DNA of 64,000 bases. Origin: Melieria omissa (Eukaryota > Arthropoda > Insecta > Diptera > Ulidiidae). The notes below the pieces were generated by a model. That model searched no databases. It worked only from the letters and a program-made list of their open reading frames with translations, and had not been told where the DNA came from. The stretch is from NCBI GenBank assembly GCA_963971225.1, contig OZ020269.1:100776405-100840404 (forward strand), given 5' to 3'. The stretch's first letter is position 1. Each line of letters begins with the position of its first letter. This document shows, one piece after another, positions 12,673-24,155 of the stretch. Made by a program: the position numbers and the translations under genes.

Positions 12673-14096
12673 TACTTTGAAAATTTTCCGGTTCTACTTC
12701 TCTCAGTTTTTCTTCTTAATAGTCCTAAATCAAGTTGAAGTTCTTCTGAAATTTTCCGTTTATTTTACTTCGTTTAGTCCTGACTTCAGTCCTAATTCAA
12801 CTTGCAGACATTCTTCGGATTCCAATTCTCTTAGTCTTCATCCCAGTCCCACTTTAGGTGCTACTTTAACTTCTAGTCTTCCACATACGTTTTGTTGATT
12901 GTGCTTCTCTTTGTACTGACCAAGTCCATTTTTATGTTTCGTTTCTAATTTGAATTCAACTTTCAATCCTACTTTTTGAATCCTTTTAGTCATGATCGCA
13001 TTTCTTAAACCTCACTTAGTCTCAGTGCTAATTTTACTGTCTGTCCCACTTACTTCTTGGGCTACATAGATCTACTTCTTCTAATTTGAGTGCCAGTCTC
13101 AGTCCTTGTCCGACTTCTAGCTATACTTCGAGCTCTTCTTTAAAGCCACAGCTTCGTGTAGGCCTTAGTCACAGTTCCAGTACTAATCCTGGTTATAACT
13201 CGGCTTTCTGTCCCACTTTGTCTTTCTGCTAGTTATTTTCTTCTAATCATGGTCCCTGTCTGAGTCCAGGATGCGAGTACATATGTGAGTTCTACCTCTC
13301 AAATACAATTTCATTATGGCCTTAGTCATGGGTTCAGTTCAAGGAGGAGGTCTTCTTATTTTAAGCATTAATCCCACTAAAAGGTAGCAGTCTATTTGCA
13401 GCTTCTAGCTGCATTACAAATCTACTCCTCAACCACAGTTTCATCCCAGTCCTAGTCACAGCCCCAGTTGTAGTTTTATCTCCAATTCAACCTTTAGTCC
13501 TACTCAGCGGTTTTCCTTATTCGAATCTCCTCAACCTTTTCTCCTACTCTCCTCAACCACAAATTCATCCCAGTCCTAGTCACATCTTCAGTTCTCATTT
13601 TATCTCCAATTCAACCTTCAGCCCTACTCGCGGTTTAACTAATTCGAATCTCCTCAACCTCCTCCCATACAATCTTCAACTTAGTCTTATAATCACCTCA
13701 ACCACAGTTTCATCCCAGTCCTAGTCACATCCCCAGTTGTAGTTCTACCTTTAATTCAACCTTCAGTCCTACTCAACGGTTTTACCAATACGAATCTCCT
13801 CAACCTTCTCTCCTACACTTCTTAACCACAATTTTAACCCAGTCCTAGTCACATCCCCAGTTCTAGTTTTGTCTCCAATTCAACATGAAGTCCTACTCAG
13901 CGGTTTTACTAATTTGAATCTCCTAGACCTAATTCCAGACTCAGGCCTAGAATTAGTACTTTTCCTTTTCCTGCTTTTACCTGCATTTCCAGATCCATTC
14001 CCCAACCGTAGTTCTACTGAGAGTTTCAGTTCTAATCTTAGTTCGAATGAAACGTTGAACAACCGTTTTCTAGTCTTAATCCCAGTCTCAGTTCTA

Positions 14097-14195
14097 GTAA
14101 GTAGGTAGGTGTGGCTGTCCCAAGGCGGTGCCCACTTAGGCCATGAAGGCCCATTGTTATCGAGCATAGGACCTCTCTCTCATTGAACCAGTATG
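14097..14195 (-). mobile_element. LINE 3'-end fragment (same family as 26751-27053 and 36292-38617)
   Basis: The segment GTAGGTAGGTGTGGCTG, CCCACTTAGGCCATGAAGGCC and CATTGTTATCGAGCATAGGA is a diverged copy of the 3' end seen at 26757-26830 and, in the other orientation, at 37640-37710. It lies on the minus strand and keeps the (CTAC)n-type tail. It is only about 100 bases long. Confidence 0.65.
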
Positions 14196-14259
14196 TAGTA
14201 CTTCTTTCGTACTTAAAGCTTATTTTTTAGTTTAAGTCCAAATCTTAGTCGAAATTTTA

Positions 14260-16390
14260 CTTATCTTCTGTTCAACTTGCAATTCTACTACTTTTACTTT
14301 TTGCAATGTACGAGTATTGTAAGACTTCTTTTTCAAGTCTCTCAAAGCAATAGGACTTTTCATTTTCATTTCTTCTTTCTCGTCTTCTTCCATGTCTCTT
14401 TAATGCGTCTCTTTTCTTGTTCATCTCATTTTCATTGACAACACTTTCAAAATGTATGAAGACAATCTGCACGTAATGTGATCTAATATATATTATTTTA
14501 TTTTTATTTTATTTTTTTATATATGCTCTTCAATAATAAAATCTCCTTATTACAGATAGTTGAAATTATGTTTGTCATCATCATCGTAATGATTGTCATT
14601 CGCTGTTGGCAATCAAAATGTTGTTAACAACTTTTCCATGTGTAAACCTGCACACTCACTGTGGCCTACAAACAGCGATCGACTGAGACACAAACGTGGA
14701 TCGTGACGATGCCGCGTTCACTAACGATTTTGGCGGCAATTTGCCGCGCCGACTGATGCCACATTATGCGTTGCATGTGCAACAATATTTATTTATTTAT
14801 TGATTGTTGAAATTTGCGCAAATCGAAAGCAATGACGGAAGAAAAATGTAAGACATTTTTCGAAGATGCGACAGGCCAGACTTGATTGATGTGTTGCTGT
14901 TTGGAGCGGTTGTTGTGCAAACTTTTGCTGCTAACTAATGCGTCTCGTCAGAGGTGTGCAGCCGATACTTAATTTGATTTAGTTGAAGTTGGTGTCGATG
15001 TGCACTGAAATCTGTTGAGCTGTCGTCAGCGCTGTGAATGGCAACCAGATCAATTACAACAAACATAACAACAACAATCAGAACAGCTACCGTGGAAACG
15101 AGCGACAGCCACAACGAATCACAACCGAAATGGAAGTCACAATGAACTCCACAAAGCCAAATAAACGAACGAAATGCACTAAAAACACCACAAGTGGCAA
15201 CAACATAACGTTGAAAATTCTTATTGTTTGGCCGTTCGCTGGAATAAAAAATAACCAAATGAAGAGAGGAAAAAGAAGAAGAAGAAGAAGAAGAAAAAGT
15301 CAAGCTGCAGCGAATGTGCAAATTTGTGTCTGTGGCTTAAAGGCCAACTTCACAAAGTGCAGCGCCAGAATAACACAGCAGCCACCGGCAACACAGCACA
15401 GCAACAAGCAACGAGCGCCGCAACAACGTGACAACACAACAGCAGCAGCAAAGCAAAAAGTCTAACAAACAAAAAACTCTATTACTGGAAAATCTGTAAT
15501 GAAGAGAAAATATTTGTGCACTCAAACACGGTGCATTCTAGTTTTTGTTGTTTGTTGTTATTGTGGCGAAATTGAAAATAGCCGCGAAATTTATTTCTAG
15601 CAAACAGAAGAAGTAGTCGACATTTTGTGATTAATTTACTTTAATTTTTTTTTAATTTTCAATTTATTTATTCAAATTATGTGTCGAATTATTTTATCAC
15701 TCCAGCTGTTTAGATCTGCTTCAAAGTTAGACGGAATCTAATATTACTTATCTAATTGAACTATTTGAAAACCCAAATTGTTTTCATGTTCACGACTAAT
15801 ATTTGTTGTACAAGTGTGAATATGTTCCAAGATTATAGTTCGAATCTACCTATGAATCAATTATACTAAAGACTGAACATGGTCTATGGACCATTAGTCA
15901 CTAGAGCCTCTTCAAGACAATGTGTGCCATAGCCAATGGGAGGCAGGCAGATGTGGATGTTAAGAACAGTGTTGCCAGAATCCTAAAAAAACATTCTCTT
16001 AAATAAGTATTTAAAATATATCTGAAAATTGTTCGAACTTGAGGCTCTTATTCGAACAAAAAATTTAAACTGTGGGCTAATTTCGGGAAACGAACCACCA
16101 CTAAAATTTTTTAAAATTCCCTGCTTAAACTTTTTCGGGCCTACTCAGTTTTTAATGCTCCTGAAAACAAATATTCAGATCTTGGGGCAAATAAAATATT
16201 TCTTCGAATTATATGTGCCCGCATAAAAGGAAGATTTTAGAATTTGTGAGTACCTTCTAGCCTCAACTTTCATAGCATGGAAACATTTCTACCAAAGGTA
16301 TTTTGGTTTTCAGAATTAAACTCTGTCCCGAAAGGGTTAAGAAGCAAAGCATGGGTTAAGTTGTTGTATGAAGAAACGAGTTGTTCGAAA
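14260..16390. other. Non-coding, partly complex sequence
   Basis: The part 14580-15480 is high-complexity fly-type sequence with CAA/CAG-rich patches and an (AAG)n run at about 15270-15300. At 15969 the phrase CAGTGTTGCCAGAATCC matches the terminal repeat of the hAT-like MITEs at 30143 and 58869, but no matching right end was found. No gene is supported. Confidence 0.4.
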
Positions 16391-16402
16391 ATCCAAATTT
16401 AA

Positions 16403-16650
16403 CACTAGAAAGACCGTAAGTTTTCCATACTCACAAAGACTAAAAGACCTACAAGGCATTTTCGCAGATATCTTGAAAGGTACACATCGGATTTGGTAAA
16501 TTTTCTCCCAAAAACAATTTTTTTTTAAATATAAAATTTTTTACGATAAAAAATAAAAGTCTCCAAAGCAAAAGCTTTCAGAAATACTAAAGAAAATACA
16601 GATATTTAAAAAAACAAACCGTTAAAACGACCGCAATGGTCTTTTTAGTG
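16403..16650. mobile_element. TTAA-flanked MITE, piggyBac-like (248 bp)
   Basis: TTAA (16399-16402) is followed by CACTAGAAAGACCG. The other end has GGTCTTTTTAGTG followed by TTAA (16651-16654). The inverted ends resemble the piggyBac terminal CCCTAGAAAG. The flanks are themselves related: GTTAAGAAGCAAAGCATGGG before and GTTAAGAGGCAAAGCGTGGG after. There is no coding capacity. Confidence 0.7.
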
Positions 16651-17692
16651 TTAAGAGGCAAAGCGTGGGTCAAGGTGTAGTATGAAGAAACGAGATTTTA
16701 AGGGCCTATTGATTCCAATTGGTAAAAATACTCTACATAAAAAGAATTCTACACGTATTTTTTAGTTTTTCGAAAATAAAAATTTAAATGCGCCAACGAA
16801 TTCTATGGATGAACATAATTTAATGGTTTTTTTTACTTCAAATATTACTTCAAATATTGCCATGGCATTTTAAATGAGAAATCATTGGACACGTAAAACC
16901 AAAATATGAAGTGGCCAACAATGGGTTAAGGTTTGTATACGGAAAAATTATGAAAAAACATGAATCTATAAATCCATCGCATTTGTAGACTTAATAACTT
17001 TCATGATTTATGTTGTTACGTTGATGTTACAACGTTATTAAAAAATCTCTCAAAAACTCACTTAAAGCCCGAAAATATTAACAACAGAAAATTAAAATCT
17101 CCTAAACTTTTTACCAAACAATTCTTCCTAAAATTCCAACCAATACACAGAAATTTTCTCAAATTAAGGGGGTCTTCTACCTTGTTGGTTCAAAAAAATC
17201 GATTTTATTTTTTTTGCAGTTTTGTGGCCTAGAAGGTACTAGAAATATAATATTCAAAGGGTATAACCGAAATCTTATTATTTCGGGGTTTTTAGAGTCA
17301 TCGAATATAGCTCCGCATTAGGGTGGAGTGAAAAACTCAATTTTAAAATTTTTAGAAGCTAGTATTTTGGAAATGTGCCAAATGTCCATAGTACCAATCC
17401 TGCAAAATTGTATTAGTTTCTAACATCTCCTTGATCGCCCATCACCTAATTGAAATAATTGTTTTTCATCAAAAGAAGTGAAAGCCGTATTTTCAACTCA
17501 GTTAAGGATTCAAAATAAATCTCAGTAACCTTTGCTTTAGGTTTGCGGTTTTTAAGTTATTTATTGTAGCAGTCCCGATTGAGCGAACAAAAACTTAGAT
17601 CGGACTCGTCTGACAATGCTACTGTCGATGAGTACATTCCAGATAGAGAATAAGTCAAAAGTAAGCCAAATCAGGATCGCCAATGTCAAAAA

Positions 17693-19030
17693 ATGGCTTT
17701 CTCTCTGCCTTCCCCCACTATAGCTTGTGATCGGACCAGAGTTTCGGACAGATCGGCTGCTGTATTAGCAACATCAGTTCTGCATGATCTTGGTCTCGAA
17801 TCACCCAACGACCGATCCAAAGTAATTGACCGAAGCATAATCTGTCGAGAACGCAGTAAACTTCGAAAGGAACTGAGGCAGAACGAAGACGACCAGTTTG
17901 ACCACACTCACAAGGGCATAGATGGACTATTCTTCGATCGCCGCAAGAATAAAACTTTGACACAAGTTCTCAACGTCGACAACAAGTACCACAGAAAAAC
18001 CATATCGGAAGAACACATAACCATCAACGCACAGCCGGGTTCTTCGTACTTCAGTCATACGTCTCCGTCATCAGGCTGCAGCAAAGTCAGCCAGTCGCTA
18101 GTCATGAGTCATTAGTCGCTAATTTCAAAGAGTGAAATGCGAAGACAGAAAATATTAAAGTTGTCGGGTGTGACGGCACAAAAGTAAACGGCATATCAGT
18201 GGCTGATATGTCTACTCCATGCCAATGAGCTGCCCTTGCGCAATCTCTTCCAGTCACTTGATGGCGGGACTACAGGCCCTCATGGATTCTCTGGATCTAT
18301 CGGAAAGCGGCTAATGACATATAGCGAACAGCCTGTCTCCTCATATCAACCAGTTAAATGACCGAGCAACTCTCCAATGTGAACCCAAATGAGTTGAGCA
18401 CAAATAAGCGGTATCTACTGGAAATGTGCAATAGCATCAGCAAAGGTGAATGTAGCGTCGATCTGGCAGTGGGAACCCTGGGTGCCTGAATGATTCACGA
18501 TGGCTAACGACGCGTCGGCCAATCAAATCCTCCAATTGTATGTCAGCGACAAGAAACCGTCCAAGAATCTAACAACGATGGTCACGTTTATCATTCGCGT
18601 ATATGCTCGGATGTGGTTTGGCACAAAACCCCAGCCATCATGCAAAGAGGGAGATAGGCACATTCACCAGATGCTCCTCAAGTCACGTTACCTCAGCCGT
18701 AAACTCAAGGGAATCGTTGACCCCGTTATTCACCGTAACGCGAACTTTGCTCAACCAGAAAATCTGCTCCTGGCCATGATGACGCAACATCGAGCACATA
18801 TACGTGAGTTGGGCTTACGACGAGCGATGAAGGCCAGAGCTACCGCAGTCCCCAGTGAATAAATACGAAGGTTCAAGGTTCCCGCAAAACTTAACTTCGA
18901 CGCCGTGGAATACTTCGACATGATTGACTGGGCAGTCTGCCCTATTTCGGAACCTCCCGTCATTAAAGCCATGACAGACGCTGAGCTCACGGATCTCATC
19001 ACGACAGAGGTGACTCCAAATTTCATCTTT
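17693..19030 (+). pseudogene. Broken transposase-like gene of the TTAA element
   Basis: Protein-like stretches run in shifting frames: 17693-18115 (140 codons, including DRSAAVLATSVLHDLG and VLNVDNKYHRKTISEEHI), about 18200-18300 (LLHANELPLRNLFQSLDGGT), 18500-18862 (120 codons, including MVTFIIRVYARMWFGTKPQP and HIHQMLLKSRYLSRKLKGIV) and about 18900-19030 (AVEYFDMIDWAVCPISEPPV). I recall similar unnamed predicted proteins in several arthropods, but cannot name the family. Frameshifts and stops show it is not functional. The C-terminal part seems replaced by AT-rich sequence after 19030. Confidence 0.65.
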
Positions 19031-19452
19031 CCAAAGTTCCTAAGCAGTTTATACCATGTGTTTATAACTTTGGCATCATTAAATACTGTAATTATAAGGG
19101 TATTTGATTATTAACTAAATTTTAAGATGACTACCTTTAATGTCGCGTAATACTGTGAAATTAAAAGCCGCGATGGGAGATCAAAAAATTGTTTAATTTA
19201 TTTCTAATATTTACACAGCTTTCTATTGATGTATTGGCACATTTTGAGATATCTAGCGAATTGATATTCCAAAAAAATTTTTTTTTGGCCATTTTCACTC
19301 CAGCCTACTCCGCATGCTGTTATCGCAGCGCTCATCGCCACTTTAAATGCAATTTCCCAAAAGTTGTGTTTTTGCAACTGGTTGGCAAGATATCTCGAGA
19401 ACTAATTGATCAATTAACTAAAGTGATATATCAAAATTTGCGGAAAACATGT

Positions 19453-19604
19453 GGCTATCGTTTGACACGAGCTTTTTAGATTTTTTTCATTTTAACGATT
19501 TTTACAGCTATTCTTGACCTTGAAAACGTAGACATTTTTGTTTGTTTGTTGCCTGTTTCGTGAAATTTTGGAATTTTTCAAAAACCTCGTGTCAAACGAT
19601 AGCC
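19453..19604. repeat. Perfect 19-bp inverted repeat (hairpin)
   Basis: GGCTATCGTTTGACACGAG (19453-19471) is exactly complementary to 19586-19604, with a 114-base loop. It lies within the right third of the TTAA element and may be a subterminal transposase-binding feature or a relic of another insertion. Confidence 0.85.
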
Positions 19605-20027
19605 AAAGTCATAAAGAAACTAAATCATTTTGGTTTTTTTGTTTCAGACGACTTTCATGGGCTGAATCGTGACAACCGTTTTAGTATAAATTTTTCGTAA
19701 GGGACATTTCAAGGTCAAATCACGGTCAAACTAGAGACAGTAAAATTTCAGAAAAATTAATGTTGGAAGTATAGAAATAAACGAATTCAATGCAAAAAAC
19801 CGAACCTTGATTGCATTATTGGTTCCCCTACAATCTATTGTCAAAAAACAGTATCAAAAACGAGGCCACAAGGTAGAAGACCCCCTTAAAGAGAAAATAT
19901 TCCAATCTGGCACTAGTTGAGGGCCAGAAGGACCCATTAGATGATCTGTTTCGGCCAATACTCTGGCAGTATAACTGTAGATGGTTTTATGTTGATATTG
20001 TACTTCTAGGGGCTAAAAGGTGCTTAA

Positions 20028-20516
20028 CCCTTTCGCTATTTTGTTGCCATATGACAATATGCTACATTAAGGATACATGTTTTTGTTGGTCCTTAGAATA
20101 GTCTGAAATATTAGGAAAAATACGAAATTAACTGAATATTAAAGCTTAAAGAAGAGAAGTATAAACGTTTTTTAATTGTATATCTTGACACAGTAAAGGA
20201 AGAAGAAGCAGACAAATTTAGATACATTTTTAATTTGACGTTTTCTTTTAATTAAGATACCTTGTTTTAAAAACTTTTGATTAAAGTAAATGAAGGAATA
20301 TTCAAATTTTCGTTATGCGTCGAAATTTTTATGTTTAAGTTATTATTACAGTCACAACGATGTGGTTGCTATAATATAAAAACACTCTAAATTATAGGGT
20401 CCGAGTATAAAAATAAAAAATTTTCTAATGGAATGTTGCTAATATAACAACATAGAAACCTAAAGAGTAAAATTTAAAATTTTTACTTTCCCCAGTATAA
20501 ACCCGTATCGAAAGGG
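20028..20516. mobile_element. TTAA-flanked MITE, piggyBac-like family 1 (489 bp)
   Basis: TTAA (20024-20027) then CCCTTTCGCTATTTTGTTGCC; the right end is ATCGAAAGGG then TTAA (20517-20520). CCC...GGG ends with TTAA fit piggyBac-like elements. The interior is AT-rich and non-coding. A second, interrupted copy of this family is at 57453-59520. Confidence 0.8.
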
Positions 20517-20520
20517 TTAA

Positions 20521-21060
20521 GTGAAATGAGAAAATTTCATTTTGTTCCAAATTTTCGTTCGCTGACCTATTCAGGGATTTAAAAAAAAATTAGAATACTA
20601 TTATAGTAACAAACTACGAATACTTCTATTGTCCTTATTTCGTAACAGAACATCCGGGGCCATGAAACTTCAGGACCTGTTAAAGTTTTCAATATCACTT
20701 TCATTTCATAACTTGTTAGCTCTGAGAAATATAAACATAACCAAAGAAATATAGCAAATTACTGACTAAGTAGACGCGTTTTGACCTAAACCTGACCGAT
20801 GAATAATGGATTCATTGCATCATTGTGAATATAAAGAAATGATGAAGCCGCATTGCAAAAGAGGTAAGTTAAGTTAAGTTAGAAAAGAGAAGATTTTATT
20901 AACCAAAAAAGCAATTAATTGAAAGGACTCAAAGGAGACTCTCGAACGCGGATCGCTATTATAAAACTTTACCTGGCTTACAAGGCAGCTGTTAGTTTCG
21001 ATGTTCATCAGTTTAAACTTGAAGTTTAGGCTTCTAACTAAGTTTTCTTAGGTTATAGTG
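20521..21060. other. Non-coding AT-rich spacer
   Basis: No gene or terminal-repeat pair is visible. A short TTAAGT run occurs at about 20867-20880. Confidence 0.4.
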
Positions 21061-21064
21061 CTGC

Positions 21065-21935
21065 CAACTAGGCTTCATATTGACTCGATTAGGTCCATAG
21101 CGATGTCTATTGAAGTTCAGTCCAGGAGCGGTTGGAGTGATGATTTGATAAATGAATGAATGAATGGTATAAATAAATGAATGAATGAATGGTATGAATG
21201 AATGAATGGTATGAATAAATGAATGAATATTATGAATGAATGATGACATATATCACAATTTTTGTATGTTTTTAACATCGGTCAGAGTGATAAAAAAAGG
21301 TTTGACAACAACATTTACGTTCAAATTGAAACTCAATTAACCTTCGGAGAACACAACAATTTTTTCAATCATCGTAAACACTCTGGGTATCAAATCTCAG
21401 ATGTCAAATAGGTTTCATATTGACTCGATTAGGTCCATAGCGATGTGTATTGAAGCTTAGTGTAGGAGTGGTTGGAGTAGGGATTTGCAAATGAATGAAT
21501 TAATGGTATGAATGAATTAATTAATGAATGGTATGAATGAATGATATGAATGAATGATATGAATGAATGATGGCATATATCACAAATTAGTCACTAGTGT
21601 TTCACATCTGGCATCACGTTCTAATCGAAACACGATTAATCTTCAGAGAATACAACATTTTTTTAATCATCGTAAACACTCTGGGTGTCAAATCTCAGAT
21701 GTCAGATAAGTTTCATATTGATTCGATTAGGTCTAAAGCGATGTCTATTGAAGTTCAGTGTAGTCTGATTTACGAATGAATGAATGAATGAATGATGACA
21801 TATATCGCAAATTTTTAAAGTGTTTGACATCTGTCAGAGTGATAAAAAAAGGCTTGACAGCAACATTCAGTTTCCAATCTAAACTCAATTAACCTTCGAA
21901 AAACACAATAACTTTTTCGGAAATACTCTGGGTCA
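21065..21935. repeat. Compound tandem repeat (~300-340 bp units) with internal (GAAT)n
   Basis: The phrase TTCATATTGACTCGATTAGG, followed by TCCATAGCGATGT, begins units at about 21071, 21412 and 21711. Each unit then has a GAAT/ATGAATGA microsatellite of different length, ATGACATATATCACAA, a CATC-GTCAGAGTGATAAAAAAAGG segment, CTCAATTAACCTTCGGAGAA and CATCGTAAACACTCTGGGT. The phrase ACTCTGGGTCAAT continues into the next repeat on the right. Confidence 0.8.
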
Positions 21936-22085
21936 ATTAGACCCTGTTCCCTTTTGATCGCCAAATAATTTTACAACAATTGAAAAATTATGTCGCCACT
22001 CTGGGTCAATAAGACCCTATTCCCTTTTGATCGCCATATAATTTTACAACAATCAAAACAATTTTGTCGCCATTGCATTGTCAAC
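21925..22085. repeat. ~73-bp direct duplication
   Basis: ACTCTGGGTCAATTAGACCC, then TGTTCCCTTTTGATCGCC and ATAATTTTACAACAAT, is repeated once from about 21997 with few changes. It joins the end of the compound repeat to unique sequence. Confidence 0.75.
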
Positions 22086-22089
22086 ATTT

Positions 22090-23470
22090 ACAATGCCATT
22101 TGAATTAAAATTCCCCACAGCAAGTTACCATTTTGCGTGACAACCTCGCGCAGTGTTGCAATCGAAATGCCATTTTTATGCGCGTCAAATTAACACTAAA
22201 AAAATGTCATACAAATAAAAAAAACTGATCACACATTAATGCTACAAACTGTCAAATTAAGTTAACATTTTAATTAAAATTGTCAAATCTGCAAAAAATA
22301 AACAGTGCAAATTTACAAAAAGTTACCAAAAATGAGTGTCGAAGCGAGCACACCACAACAATTGACAACTGACATTTGACGAACCTGCGACGAAATGAAT
22401 TATTTATGGCTACATTTGATCGCGTTTAACAAACAAACTAACAAAAAAAATTAAGTCATTAAAATGTCAAAAGAGATTTAAGAGCACAACAACAAAAATT
22501 CAAGTAGATAAAAGAAACAAAGAAAATTAAAATAAATAGAAAAAAAGTAGATTGAAAAGTAACCATAGGAAAAAAATGTTTGGCAAATAGTGCAACAGTG
22601 AGTAGGTAGAAATAATGGCAAACTAGTTTTAATTGATAGATGGCTGCCACAACCATAACAATGCGGGCCTGTAAAAACTCAGTGTGGCAATTCTTGACTC
22701 CATGCACTGAAAAAATAAACTCATACATTGTAGAAAGAAAGTAGATATTTTTTATGGAACACTTGGAAATCTTTTCATATATGAAGAAAATTTCAGTACT
22801 AATCAAGAAATGCTGTCTGCACTTAAGTACGAAAAAGTAGTAAAGGGTAAAGTAAAAGTAAAGGGTTTAACAGGCGACTGGAGCTGCAAACAAAAAAAAC
22901 AACAACAAACATACAAACAGGAATTTATGCGCAACAACAACAACAACAGTGCCATTTTTAAGTGTGACATTTTACAGTCGAACGTCAATAAAAACTAAAC
23001 TTATTACCCTAAAAGTTTAACAACTCGCTTGGTTAGTGCCGCACAATTGCAACGCGTATAACATGGCATAGTTGTTTTTGTTGTTGTTGTTGTTATTGTT
23101 CATTTAAAGACTTAAATGAGTAAATTAACGTTCGGCATGAATGCCAATAGCAAAGTTAATGCATTACAGCGCATTAAGCGTCTAATGCAGACAGATGCAA
23201 ATGCAGTTGCCGACTATGCGGCTGGTGCGATAATGTGGCAACGTCGGCAATCAAGACATCAGTTTTGAATTTATGATGACGGCAAAAGCGGTCACAGTGC
23301 AGCGATTCGAAAATATGCGGGCGCCGCTTAAGTGTAAATCATATCGAGAATAATGGGAACAATACGATTGAGAAGAAGAAGAACTAGAACGAAGAAGAAG
23401 AACTAGAACGAAGAAGAAGAAAATTAACAAGAAGAAAAAGAGAACATAAGTAAGAATAGGTATAAGAATA
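22090..23470. other. Non-coding sequence, complex at 23020-23340
   Basis: No gene is seen. The part 23020-23340 is evenly composed and unique, with many ATGCAAAT/GCATTA-like words, the texture of fly conserved non-coding DNA; this is inference only. Confidence 0.35.
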
Positions 23471-23481
23471 AGAAGACTAAA

Positions 23482-23988
23482 ACTAAGACTAAGACTAAGA
23501 CTAAGACTAAGACTAAGACTAAGACTAAGACTAAGACTAACACTAAGACTAAGACTAAGACTAAGACTAAGACTAAGACTAAGACTAAGACTAAGACTAA
23601 GACTAAGACTAAGACTAAGACTAACACTAAGACTAAGACTAAGACTAAGACTAAGACTAAGACTAAGACTAAGACTAAGACTAAGACTAAGACTAAGACT
23701 AAGACTAAGACTAAGACTAAGACTAAGACTAAGACTAAGACTAAGACTAAGACTAAGACTAAGACTAAGACTAAGACTAAGACTAAGACTAAGACTAAGA
23801 CTAAGACTAAGACTAAGACTAAGACTAAGACTAAGACTAAGACTAAGACTAAGACTAAGACTAAGACTAAGACTAAGACTAAGACTAAGACTAAGACTAA
23901 GACTAAGACTAAGACTAAGACTAAGACTAAGACTAAGACTAAGACTAAGACTAAGACTAAGACTAAGACTAAGACTAAGACTAAGAAC
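23482..23988. repeat. (GACTAA)n hexamer array, ~84 units
   Basis: About 507 bases of an almost perfect six-base repeat (TTAGTC on the other strand). Only two unit changes are visible (AACACT near 23540 and 23624, 84 bases apart). The last 360 bases are perfect. AAGAAGAA-type sequence precedes it, and a fast-decaying AAGAACTA tract follows to about 24150. The Val-Leu open frame across it is a by-product. Confidence 0.95.
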
Positions 23989-24155
23989 TAGGAATCAAGA
24001 ACTAAGAACTAAAAATTGAGAACTAAGAATTAAGATGTAAGAAGTTAGAACTGAGAATTTAGAACTAAGAACTAAGAATTAAGAACTAAGAATTGAGAAC
24101 TGAGCGCTAAAAACTGAGAACTAAGTACTAAGAATTTAGAACTAAGAACTGATCA
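23989..24155. repeat. Decayed AGAACTA-type edge of the hexamer array
   Basis: Imperfect AAGAACTAAGAATTAAGAAC words grade out from the pure array. This is the usual look of an older array edge. Confidence 0.7.

Larger units (their letters stand above)
11600..14260. repeat. Decayed CTTAGTC/CAGTCCTAGT-type simple repeat tract
   Basis: Outside the mariner at 11759-12672, the tract is full of imperfect CTTAGTC, CAGTCCTAGTC and TTCTAGT motifs. Within it about 13430-13930 holds four units of 120-150 bases. Each has CATCCCAGTCCTAGTCACA, TCCAATTCAACCTTCAGTCC, TACTCAGCGGTTTT and CGAATCTCCTCAACC. The dominant hexamer resembles TTAGTC, the reverse complement of the pure GACTAA array at 23.5 kb. It is probably an old, decayed version of that kind of array. 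Confidence 0.55.
17168..19885 (+). mobile_element. TTAA-flanked DNA transposon (2.7 kb) with degraded transposase
   Basis: The ends GGGGGTCTTCTACCTTGT (17168 on) and ACAAGGTAGAAGACCCCC (ending 19885) are inverted repeats. Both are flanked by TTAA (17164-17167 and 19886-19889). A four-base TTAA duplication is known for piggyBac and Kolobok; purine-rich termini fit Kolobok better, but I cannot assign the superfamily. The left two thirds carry transposase-like frames. The right third is AT-rich and carries an internal hairpin. Confidence 0.75.

Noticed and set aside
15034..15465. 143-codon Asn/Arg-rich frame
   Set aside because: Same low-complexity texture, including an AAGAAG run; no protein features.
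15969..16030. Complete hAT-like MITE
   Set aside because: Only the left-end motif CAGTGTTGCCAGAA is present; no inverted partner was found nearby.
23424..23627. Val-Leu repeat open frame
   Set aside because: By-product of the GACTAA hexamer.
23482..23988. Telomere-like repeat
   Set aside because: The unit is TTAGTC, not TTAGG; Diptera lack the latter, and unique sequence lies on both sides.
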